Source: Streptomyces sp. NBC_01485
Lineage (GTDB): Bacteria > Actinomycetota > Actinomycetes > Streptomycetales > Streptomycetaceae
DNA: 64,000 nt
Assembly (NCBI RefSeq): GCF_036227125.1
Contig: NZ_CP109435.1
Location: 5,642,001 to 5,706,000, forward strand
Reading direction: 5' to 3'
The notes under the pieces were generated by a model. The model did no database searches. It was not told the origin of the DNA and was given only the letters and a program-made list of their open reading frames with translations. Below, one piece after another: positions 56,429-64,000 of this stretch; position 1 is the first letter of the stretch, and the number at the start of each line of letters is the position of its first letter. The position numbers and the translations under genes are program-made.

Positions 56429-57344
56429 AGCCGAGCGCCCGGCGGGCCCGTCGCCGGCGGGCCCGTCCAGGGCAAGCACGTTTCCGGCAAGCCGGTTGTG
56501 GACGTTCGGGCTGCTCCGCAGCGAACTGCTGACCACCTTCCGACGCTGGCGCACCCTCGCGCTGCTGGCCGTGCTGGCGGCCGTGCCGGTACTGGTCGGG
56601 ATCGCCGTGAAGATGGAGACGAGCGGCGACTCGTCCGCCGGACCGGGCGGCGGAGGAGGGGGCGGGGGCGGGGGTCCGGCATTCATCGCGCAGATCACCA
56701 ACAACGGCCTTTTCCTGGTCTTCACCGCGCTGGCCGCGACCCTGCCGTTCTTCCTGCCGATGGCGATCGGCGTCATAGCGGGCGACGCGATCGCCGGCGA
56801 GGCGAGCGCGGGCACGCTGCGCTACCTCCTGGTCGCCCCGGCCGGCCGCACCCGCCTCCTCCTCACGAAGTACGCCACCGTGATGGCGTTCTGCCTGGTG
56901 GCGACACTCGTCGTCGCGGTCTCGGCGCTGGTGGTCGGGGCCCTGCTGTTCCCCCTCGGCGATCTCACCACCATCTCCGGTACGACGATCTCCTTCGCCG
57001 ACGGCCTGCTACGGGCACTGCTGATCGCCCTGGTCGTCGCCGCGTCGCTGACAGGCGTGGCCGCGCTGGGCCTGTTCGTCTCCACGCTCACGAGCAGCGG
57101 CATCGCGGCGATGGCGACGACCGTGGGCCTGCTGATCACGGTCCAGATCCTCGACCAGATACCCCAACTGCACGCCCTTCAGCCGTACTTCTTCTCGCAC
57201 TACTGGCTGTCCTTCGCCGACCTCATGCGCGAGCCGGTCTACTGGGACGACCTGCAGAAGAACCTCGGCCTCCAGGCCCTGTACGCGGCGGTCTTCGGCT
57301 CGGCGGCCTGGGCACGCTTCACGACGAAGGACGTCACGGCCTAG
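56415..57344 (+). CDS. ABC-2 type transporter permease
   Basis: This 309-residue permease has six membrane helices after a Pro/Ser-rich start. The first is at about 45-65 (ALLAVLAAVPVLVGIAVKM), followed by a loop with ten consecutive glycines (about 77-86). GDAIAGEASAGTLRYLLVAPAGRT is the typical ABC-2 coupling segment. It forms an exporter with the preceding ATPase and is possibly functionally linked to the LolA-like protein. The run of Gly codons (near 56643-56672) is likely prone to slippage. Its 3' end overlaps the convergent oxidoreductase gene by 4 bp. Confidence 0.92.
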   Translation: MSQAEAERPAGPSPAGPSRASTFPASRLWTFGLLRSELLTTFRRWRTLALLAVLAAVPVLVGIAVKMETSGDSSAGPGGGGGGGGGGPAFIAQITNNGLFLVFTALAATLPFFLPMAIGVIAGDAIAGEASAGTLRYLLVAPAGRTRLLLTKYATVMAFCLVATLVVAVSALVVGALLFPLGDLTTISGTTISFADGLLRALLIALVVAASLTGVAALGLFVSTLTSSGIAAMATTVGLLITVQILDQIPQLHALQPYFFSHYWLSFADLMREPVYWDDLQKNLGLQALYAAVFGSAAWARFTTKDVTA

Positions 57345-57994
57345 CCGGCCCTCTCGTAGGCGGAGGTCTCCTGGCCGACCGTCTCCTGGCCGACCGTCTC
57401 GAAGTCGGCCGTCTCGTAGGCGAAGCGCGCGAGGGGTGCCTCCTGCGCGAAGAACGTCTTCGCGTGCGTCAGCGCCTCCGAGTCCTTCAGGACGTCGCCG
57501 GGCTTGCTGCCGTTGCCGAGCAGCACCCCGCCGAAGCGCATCCTCAGGTACGCGGCCGAGTTGTGGAACGTGCCGATGAGCGGGTCGGCGACCACGGTCT
57601 GCTCGTGCGCGAGCGCGGTGACGCCCCAGAGGGTGCGCCCGGCGAGCGTCTCCTTGAAGTCGACCTCGGGGGTGCGCAGCCAGCCCGACCAGTGGTCCAG
57701 GTAGCGCTTGGTCTGGGCGGAGACCGAGTACCAGTACAGCGGGGACACGATCACGATGTCCGTCGCGGCGAGCGTGGCGTCGAGCAGCAGTGCCGCGCTG
57801 CCCTCGGTGGGGCGGACGTGGTCGCTGTCGTGCCGTAGGTCCTCGAAGTCGGGCAGGGGGTGCCGGGCGAGGCTGATCCACGTCTGCTCGACGTCGGAGG
57901 GCAACTGGTCGGCGGCCTCGCGGGCCAGCAACTCGGTGTTGCCGTCCGGTCGGCTGCTGCCCAGCACGAACAGGAAACTGCGGTGCGTCGTCAT
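57341..57994 (-). CDS. NAD(P)H-dependent flavodoxin-like oxidoreductase
   Basis: The 217-residue protein has the FMN-binding flavodoxin-like fold of NADPH-dependent FMN reductases and quinone reductases: FLFVLGSSRPDGNTELLAREA (phosphate loop), TDIVIVSPLYWYSVSAQTKRYLDHW (FMN loop) and TLWGVTALAHEQTVV. It may reduce quinones or nitro compounds. The C-terminus is a tandem repeat of ETVGQ encoded by 15-bp units. ATG 57994 follows GGGGGA. An AT-rich promoter segment (about 58030-58065, TGCATTATATGAGCG) lies upstream. Confidence 0.88.
   Translation of the reverse strand: MTTHRSFLFVLGSSRPDGNTELLAREAADQLPSDVEQTWISLARHPLPDFEDLRHDSDHVRPTEGSAALLLDATLAATDIVIVSPLYWYSVSAQTKRYLDHWSGWLRTPEVDFKETLAGRTLWGVTALAHEQTVVADPLIGTFHNSAAYLRMRFGGVLLGNGSKPGDVLKDSEALTHAKTFFAQEAPLARFAYETADFETVGQETVGQETSAYERAG
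57366..57425 (-). repeat. 15-bp tandem repeat at the 3' end of the oxidoreductase gene
   Basis: Four 15-bp units (GTCTCCTGGCCGACC type) span 57366-57425. The first two are identical and the next two degenerate. They encode ETVGQ, ETVGQ and then drifted versions, at the extreme C-terminus where extension is unlikely to disturb the fold. Confidence 0.85.
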
Positions 57995-58283
57995 GGCTCG
58001 ATCCCCCAAGTAGTCGGCGTACGGGGATATCCTGCATCTGCATTATATGAGCGCGCAAGTAATTATCGGTGAGGTGTCTGGGGCTTTTGGGGCCTCTGGG
58101 GCGTCCGTGGGGTCTGGGGCGTCCGTGGGGTCTGGGGTGTCCGGGCGACTGCCAGCAGCAGCCGCCCGCCCGCACGGCCGCGGCGATCTCCATGGCCCGG
58201 GGCCGCTCCAGAGGCGTCATCCCGGACCCCACCCGTACTACCCGTACTAACCCCTGCTACCTCTACTACGCCGGCTACCCGTA
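57995..58283. repeat. Non-coding gap with 18-bp and TAC-rich repeats
   Basis: An 18-bp unit (TCTGGGGCGTCCGTGGGG) is repeated at 58095-58112 and 58113-58130 with a partial third copy to 58142. CTACTACCCGTACTA-like motifs recur between about 58229 and 58292. The left end contains the oxidoreductase promoter in an AT-rich patch near 58030-58065. No gene is supported. Confidence 0.7.
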
Positions 58284-58787
58284 CTACCCCCTGCTTGTGA
58301 GCCGGGACAGTGCTGCCGTCTCTCGTGGCGGGCTGCCGCCCAGGTCGCCGAGGCGCCAGTCCGTCACCCAGGGGACGCGGTACACGTCGATGACCGACTC
58401 GATCATCCGCACGCGCTGGACGAGCGGCCGGGGCAGTCGTCCCGGTGCGTCCGCGACCAGTACCACCGCGTCCAGGTCGAGCCCTCGCGGAGCCTCCCCG
58501 CACCGGAAGACGTCCACCGTCCGCAGGACGGACTCCAGCCCGGCCGCATGCGTACGGGCGACCAGCAGGACGGACGGGGGAGCGCCGGGGCCGGGCCACT
58601 CGCGCCCGCAGTCGTGGCCGCCGTAGACCGTGGCGAGCGTGGAACTGCCGGCCCCGCCGTGCGTGGCGACCCAGGAGAAGCGCCGGGGCGTGGCGGTGGA
58701 GGCGTACGGCATCGGCACCGGATCCGGTGTGGCCACCGGCCCCCGGATCCAGATCTCCGGCCCCCGTTGCCCGTCCGTCGTCCGCAT
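58284..58787 (-). CDS. DUF6668-like protein with a degenerate P-loop
   Basis: The 167-residue protein contains FSWVATHGGAGSSTLATVYG (about 38-57), which resembles the deviant Walker A loop of MinD/ParA-type ATPases (GGxGKT) but lacks the Lys. It has VLLVARTHAAGLESVLR and LDAVVLVADAPGRLP where Walker B would be. I recall this as the DUF6668 group in streptomycetes, function unknown. ATG 58787 is likely. It diverges, across 214 bp, from a proline-rich helical protein gene, and the two may form a functional pair. Confidence 0.75.
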   Translation of the reverse strand: MRTTDGQRGPEIWIRGPVATPDPVPMPYASTATPRRFSWVATHGGAGSSTLATVYGGHDCGREWPGPGAPPSVLLVARTHAAGLESVLRTVDVFRCGEAPRGLDLDAVVLVADAPGRLPRPLVQRVRMIESVIDVYRVPWVTDWRLGDLGGSPPRETAALSRLTSRG

Positions 58788-59001
58788 GGTGCGTGTCCCT
58801 CCAAGTCGTCGCCGTCCCCTCCGGGAAATCCCTGATCCTGGTCCTGGGGCGGCCCCGGGAGCGGGGCGTGGGTTCCTGGAACGATGCTGTGACGTCGTGG
58901 TGACGTGCGGACCGGGAGCGCTCGGAGAGACTCAACAGTACGTGGACACGTACGCGTACTTGGACGACCGGATCGTGACGACGCATCCGAGTGAGGAACC
59001 G

Positions 59002-60333
59002 ATGTCTCGACTCAGCCGTGAGAAGAAGCGGGAACACAACCACGACGGCCGGCCGGTCGCCGTGGTGGCACCGCTCGACGTCCATGTCCGCGGGGGCGGG
59101 GCGGCGTCGATAGGCGGCGTCCCGGTCGCGGCGGTCGACGGCGAGGAGATCCAGCGCGCCGTCCTGAGCCACCTCCACCGCATCGCCCTCGCCACCGGAC
59201 ACCCGGTACTCGCCTCGGTCCACGACGAACGCATCGGCTACGTCGTCCCCCTGCGCGTGGACCCGGACGGCTCCAGCCACTTCACGGCGGAGCCCCTGCG
59301 AACGACGGCGACACCGGCGACGATGAATCAGGCGGCGATGACACCGGCGGTGACACGGGAGCCGGCGCCCGACGTACGGAGTGGCGAACCCGCGTCTGCC
59401 CCCGCTCCCGTCCCCGCGCCTGTCGAGGACGAGCGGCCTGCTCAGCCGCGTGGCGACAAGCCCACGTACACGCTCCAGGCCGTACCGGAACGACCGGGAC
59501 CCCGGTACGACACCCCGGCCCCCGGCACCGTCACCGCCCCGACGGGCGTGTTCGGCCCGCCCCCGACAATGGACGACCTGCCGAACCCGGCGGACGCAAC
59601 CCCCACTTCACCCCCCACGTCAAACCCCACCGCGCCCCCGACTCCACCCCTACCCCCACCCCCTGCTCCGACCCCGCTACCCCTGCCGACCCCCACCTCA
59701 ACCCCTACGCCCCCAGCCCCCAGCCCCCTCCTCCCCCACGACCTCATCTCCGACTCGGCCGCCGACCTCGAACGTGACCTCAAGCCCACCCCCGCCCGCG
59801 GCTTCGACGCCGTCGCGGAGGCGGTGCTCGGGGTCGGGGACGATCCTCGTACCCTCCAGGGCGAGGACGGCGTCCCCGCGCTCCTCGGGGAACCGGTGGC
59901 GCGGATCAACGAGGCCGTGCGGGCGGGCCGGATTGACGCGGCGGCCGGTCTCGCGGAGCGGACCGTGCTGGAGGCGTCCGGGACGCTGGGGCCGGAGCAC
60001 CCCGAAGTGCTCCGGCTGCGCGAACTCACCGCGTACATCGCCTACTTGGCAGGCGACCCGGTGCGTTCCTTCCACGCCTCCCTCGACCTGGCCCGCATCC
60101 GCCGCCGGACCCTGGACGCGGAGGCCGCGTACGGCAACGTCCAGAGCGCGGCGACGGCCTGGCGTGCCGTACGCGACCCCTTGCAAGGGCTGAACCTGGG
60201 GACCGAACTCCTCGGCCTGTGGACGGAGCTCACCACCGAGGAGGGCCCGGCCGCCGACGACGTCGAGGAACTGGAGTCGGCCCGCGCGCGCATGCTCCGC
60301 CTGGCCGAACGCGCCCGCACCTCAGGCGCGTAG
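59002..60333 (+). CDS. Proline-rich protein with C-terminal TPR-like helical domain
   Basis: The 443-residue protein has an N-terminal domain of about 100 residues (VVAPLDVHVRGGGAASIGG and following), a disordered region very rich in Pro, Thr and Ala (about 115-245), and a helical C-terminal domain (about 250-440). The helical domain looks like degenerate tetratricopeptide repeats (AAGLAERTVLEASGTLGPEH, ELTAYIAYLAGDPVRSFHAS). No signal peptide or membrane helix is present. The function is unknown; scaffold or effector-chaperone roles are possible. ATG 59002 follows GAGGAA. The frame is open further upstream but without a better start. Confidence 0.8.
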   Translation: MSRLSREKKREHNHDGRPVAVVAPLDVHVRGGGAASIGGVPVAAVDGEEIQRAVLSHLHRIALATGHPVLASVHDERIGYVVPLRVDPDGSSHFTAEPLRTTATPATMNQAAMTPAVTREPAPDVRSGEPASAPAPVPAPVEDERPAQPRGDKPTYTLQAVPERPGPRYDTPAPGTVTAPTGVFGPPPTMDDLPNPADATPTSPPTSNPTAPPTPPLPPPPAPTPLPLPTPTSTPTPPAPSPLLPHDLISDSAADLERDLKPTPARGFDAVAEAVLGVGDDPRTLQGEDGVPALLGEPVARINEAVRAGRIDAAAGLAERTVLEASGTLGPEHPEVLRLRELTAYIAYLAGDPVRSFHASLDLARIRRRTLDAEAAYGNVQSAATAWRAVRDPLQGLNLGTELLGLWTELTTEEGPAADDVEELESARARMLRLAERARTSGA

Positions 60334-60405
60334 CCAACTCGGCTGTCGATCAGAAGGAGTCGACCAGTTGGAGTCAGTCGGGCGAGTCGATCAGGCGGAC
60401 GTCGA

Positions 60406-61464
<1,059 letters not shown>

Positions 61465-61505
61465 TCAAGAGCGGTATCAGGACACGGGATCCACCTACCG
61501 GACTA

Positions 61506-61586
61506 CCGGACCACGGGGCTGCCGGACCACGGGGCTGCCGGGCTATAGGGCTTCCGGCCCATCGGGCTTCCGGGCTACCCGGGCTG
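61506..61586. repeat. 16-bp tandem repeat, five copies
   Basis: Five head-to-tail units of CCGGACCACGGGGCTG lie in the 250-bp gap between the aminopeptidase and VOC genes. The first two are identical (61506-61521, 61522-61537), the next three diverged. The array is followed by a short GC-rich dyad (CTACCCGGG) near 61576. No gene overlaps it. The remainder of the gap (61372-61505) contains CCATGGTGAA-type repeats and the aminopeptidase promoter. Confidence 0.85.
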
Positions 61587-61621
61587 CGGGGCTTCCGGAA
61601 ACCTCAAGCTCCCCGAGACCC

Positions 61622-62113
61622 CTAGTGCACGCAGAACTCGTTCCCCTCCGGGTCCGCCATGACCACCCACGCCCCGGAAGGCTCCTTCACCTCCCGCAGC
61701 ACACTCGCCCCCAGCGCCGTCAGCCGCTCGACCTCCCCGTCCCGCAGCCCCACACCGGGATGCAGATCGAGGTGGAGCCTGTTCTTGACCGTCTTCGGCT
61801 CCGGGACCCGCTGGAACAGCAGCCGCCGCCCGAGCCCGGTCCCGCTGTCGGGGTCGTACGGGTCGTCAGGGTGGCGTACGGCGACCAGGTCGCGGAAGGC
61901 GAGGCGGCCGTGGAACTCCACCGTCGCCGCCCCCGGCAGTGCGCCGAGTTCCAGCAGACGCTCGATCAGCGCGCTGTTGTCCTCGGTCGCGTAGTGCAGC
62001 GCGGCGCCCCAGAAATCGGCCTGCGCGTGCGGGTCGGCGGAGTCGACGACGAGCTTCCAGTGCACGGGCACGGCAGTGGGCGTCGCCTCAGATGCTGACG
62101 GTGTCTCGGTCAT
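61622..62113 (-). CDS. VOC (glyoxalase-like) family protein
   Basis: The 163-residue protein has the paired beta-alpha-beta-beta-beta modules of the vicinal-oxygen-chelate fold: VHWKLVVDSADPHAQADFWGAAL at the start and NRLHLDLHPGV, EREV and WVVMADPEGNEFCVH at the end. The closing DPEGNEFCVH is the hallmark of the Glyoxalase_6 group found in many actinomycete proteins of unknown substrate. ATG 62113 is chosen because similarity begins about 17 residues later; the longer frame upstream is Pro/Arg-rich and overlaps the MFS remnant. It lies back to back with that remnant. Confidence 0.88.
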   Translation of the reverse strand: MTETPSASEATPTAVPVHWKLVVDSADPHAQADFWGAALHYATEDNSALIERLLELGALPGAATVEFHGRLAFRDLVAVRHPDDPYDPDSGTGLGRRLLFQRVPEPKTVKNRLHLDLHPGVGLRDGEVERLTALGASVLREVKEPSGAWVVMADPEGNEFCVH

Positions 62114-62127
62114 GCAGCCACTTGTAG

Positions 62128-63160
62128 CAGGACTGGGTGTTCTTTGCCCCGGTGCCGCTGGCTGCGGCCCTGTTCCTGGCGGCGCTGCGTCTGGTGCCCA
62201 GGCCGGACGGGCGGGCCGGGCGGGCCGGATGGGCCGGGCGCGCCGGTCGTCGTGCGGCGGGGCTTCGACGTCCCGGGCGCCGTCACCGTGGCCGGCGCGA
62301 TGCTGCTGGCCGCCTACACCGTCGTACGACTGGAGCACGGGGCGGACGGGTGGCCGCTGACGGTGGCCGCCGGGCTCGGCGCCGGGCTCCTCGCGGTCGT
62401 CTCCGTGGCGATCGAGCGACGGGCCGCGCACCCGCTCGTCCGGCTCGGGATCCTGCGCAGGGGAGCGCTCGTCCGGGCGGATCTCGGGGCGCTGCTGTTC
62501 GTCGGCGCGTTCTTCGGGTTCCAGTTCGTGCTGACGCTGTACCTACAGGAGTTGCGCGGCTGGTCGTCGCTCCGGACGGCGATCGCGCTGGTCGTGATGG
62601 GGTGCGACGCGGTGCTCGCCCCCACGCTCACCCCGAGGCTCGTCGCCCGCTACGGCATCGCCCGGGTGATCGTCGGCGGCTTCCTGCTCGCGATCGTGGC
62701 GTACGGACTGTTACTGCCGGTGGGGATGGACTGGCCGTACGCGGCGATGTTCCCGACGCTGCTGATCGCGGGCACCGCGTTCGCACTGGCCTACGGTCCG
62801 CTGACCATCGCGGCGACCGACGGCGTGGCCGCGGAGGCGCAGGGGCTCGCGGGCGGCCTGCTGCACACCTCGACCCAGTTCGGCTCGGCGATCGGTATCT
62901 CCGCCGTGACCGCGGTCTACGGCTTGGCGAGGGGGGAGGTCCCCGCCTCCGGGACGGCGGATACTTCCCCAGGGGCGGCGGGCGTGGCGGACGCGGCGGA
63001 GGCCGCGCTCTCCGCCTTCCGTACGGCGCTGGCGGTGCCCGTCGTGATGGTCGTGCTGGGCGCCCTCGTGTCGCTGATGTCACTGAGGTCGGGGAGGCCA
63101 GTGGGGTCGGTGAGGTCGCCGCGGTCGGAAAGGCTGGTGCGGTCGGTGAGGCCGTCGCGG
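62128..63160 (+). pseudogene. Decayed DHA2-type MFS drug transporter, 5' half missing and frameshifted
   Basis: DWVFFAPVPLAAALFLAALR (from 62131) is the seventh-helix start of DHA2/EmrB-QacA transporters. The rest of the protein continues in another frame from about 62255 (RRGFDVPGAVTVAGAMLLAA), with further helices such as VRLGILRR, FGFQFVLTLYLQELRGW and AEAQGLAGGLLHTSTQFGSAIGIS. The first six helices are missing and an in-frame stop (62125) precedes the remnant. The frameshift lies in a GGGCCGG-rich run (about 62205-62255). A TTA leucine codon, rare in this genus, occurs at 62711-62713. The 3' end overlaps rarD, so its true end is unclear. Confidence 0.82.
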
Positions 63161-64000
63161 TCGGCTGCGAGTGCGCGGGACGCTCGGCGCGAGGTGCGCA
63201 GCGCGTCGCCGGTGAGCAGCACCAGCGCCAGCCAGACCAGCGCGAACCCGGCCCAGCGCTCGGGCGGCATGGCCTCGCCGAAGTAGAAGACGCCGAGCAG
63301 GAACTGGAAGACCGGCGCCGTGTACTGCAGCAGGCCCAGCGTGGACAGCGGCACGCGGATCGCCGCCGCGCCGAAGCAGACGAGGGGGAGCGCGGTGACG
63401 ATGCCGGTGGAGGCGAGCAGGGCCGCGTGTCCGGCGCCCTCGGTCGTGAAGGTGGCGTCGCCGTGCGCGGACAGCCACAGCAGGTAGCCCAGCGCGGGCA
63501 GGAACTGGACGGCGGTCTCGGCGGTCAGCGACTCGACCCCGCCGAGGTTCACCTTCTTCTTCACGAGCCCGTAGGTGGCGAAGGAGAAGGCGAGGACGAG
63601 GGAGATCCACGGCGGGCGGCCGTAGCCGATGGTCAGGACCAGCACCGCGGTGAGGCCGACGCCGACCGCCGCCCACTGCACGGGCCGCAGCCGTTCCTTG
63701 AGTATCAGCACGCCCATCGCGATGGTGACCAGCGGGTTGATGAAGTACCCGAGGGACGCCTCGACCACGTGGCCGCTGTTCACGGCCCAGATGTAGACGC
63801 CCCAGTTCACGGTGATGAAGGCCGCGGCGATCACGATGAGCGCGAGCCGGCGCGGCTGTCGCAGCAGCTCACCGGCCCACGCCCAGCGCCGTACGACGAG
63901 CAGCGCGGCGGCGACGAAGGCGAGGGACCACACCATGCGGTGGGCGAGTATCTCGGTCGCCCCGGCCGGCTTGAGCAGGGGCCAGAAGAGGGGGACCAGC
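62917..64000 (-). CDS. rarD: RarD/EamA-family transporter (5' end outside window)
   Basis: The frame enters from the right edge (LVPLFWPLLKPAG, then TEILAHRMVWSLAFVAAALL) and has the EamA-type helices characteristic of RarD: ITVNWGVYIWAVNSGHVVEASLGYFINPL, RLRPVQWAAVGVGL and LLQYTAPVFQFLLGVFYFGE. About ten helices are present, a few residues of the start missing. After the last helix the protein runs on for about 75 extra residues (LTDRTSLSDRGDLTDPTGL onward), encoded antisense to the end of the decayed MFS gene. That tail is probably a read-through extension. The substrate of RarD proteins is uncertain. Confidence 0.9.
   Translation of the reverse strand, partial: LVPLFWPLLKPAGATEILAHRMVWSLAFVAAALLVVRRWAWAGELLRQPRRLALIVIAAAFITVNWGVYIWAVNSGHVVEASLGYFINPLVTIAMGVLILKERLRPVQWAAVGVGLTAVLVLTIGYGRPPWISLVLAFSFATYGLVKKKVNLGGVESLTAETAVQFLPALGYLLWLSAHGDATFTTEGAGHAALLASTGIVTALPLVCFGAAAIRVPLSTLGLLQYTAPVFQFLLGVFYFGEAMPPERWAGFALVWLALVLLTGDALRTSRRASRALAADRDGLTDRTSLSDRGDLTDPTGLPDLSDISDTRAPSTTITTGTASAVRKAESAASAASATPAAPGEVSAVPEAGTSPLAKP

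Noticed and set aside
61506-61586. A CRISPR array
   Set aside because: Units are 16 bp, head to tail without spacers, and no cas genes are in the window. The same reasoning rejects the arrays at 37725, 57366 and 58095.

Overview
The window reads as a chromosomal segment of a Streptomyces or very close relative. It has very high GC, many GTG starts, 4-bp start/stop overlaps, the futalosine route to menaquinone (mqnA, mqnC), a complete 14-gene nuoA-N operon, a Rex-type operator, a cyclic-di-AMP (ydaO-type) riboswitch in front of a wall hydrolase, and many small GC-rich tandem repeats. Gene order (cold shock gene, mqnA, kinase; mqnC; menG, GGR-family reductase, nuo, recQ, polyprenyl synthase, LolA-like gene, ABC exporter) matches what I recall of the S. 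coelicolor SCO45xx region; that comparison is from memory.

1-5.3 kb: tail of an unrecognised protein, a terminator, a methyltransferase, a cold-shock gene with a structured leader, mqnA, a membrane Ser/Thr kinase and a prepilin peptidase. 5.3-8.3 kb: mqnC, an amidohydrolase-like protein without catalytic residues, and a GH18 chitinase lipoprotein. 8.6-12.7 kb: a three-gene operon with a deacetylase/GT2 fusion resembling MatB (PNAG-type glycan) and an acyltransferase with a collagen-like N-terminus. 12.7-17.3 kb: menG, a PASTA protein, a GNAT, a menaquinone-reductase-like flavoprotein, a broken peptide deformylase gene and an NlpC/P60 wall hydrolase.

17.3-34.1 kb: a 720-bp regulatory region with a near-perfect Rex operator, then nuoA to nuoN, closed by a strong terminator. 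34.2-39.1 kb: recQ, an M56 metallopeptidase without a BlaI partner, and fumarylacetoacetase. 39.4-50.5 kb: an accessory-looking glycan cluster of eight genes (PLP aminotransferase, flippase with an extra membrane domain, GH26-like enzyme, small membrane protein, polytopic glycosyltransferase-like protein, deacetylase, GT2, CelD/BcsL acyltransferase). I do not recognise it as a described system.

50.6-64 kb: HAD phosphatase, riboswitch-controlled transglycosylase, polyprenyl diphosphate synthase, LolA-like protein with an ABC exporter, a flavodoxin-like oxidoreductase, a divergent P-loop-like/helical protein pair, a secreted M28 aminopeptidase, a VOC protein, a decayed MFS transporter and rarD running off the end.

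The core theme is respiration. MqnA and MqnC build the naphthoquinone ring, the polyprenyl synthase supplies the tail, MenG methylates it, the GGR-family enzyme probably saturates it, complex I reduces it, and Rex probably ties nuo expression to NADH/NAD+. The second theme is the envelope: two glycan loci plus PASTA, NlpC/P60, SLT and LolA-like genes. I saw no rRNA, tRNA, CRISPR array, insertion sequence or phage module.
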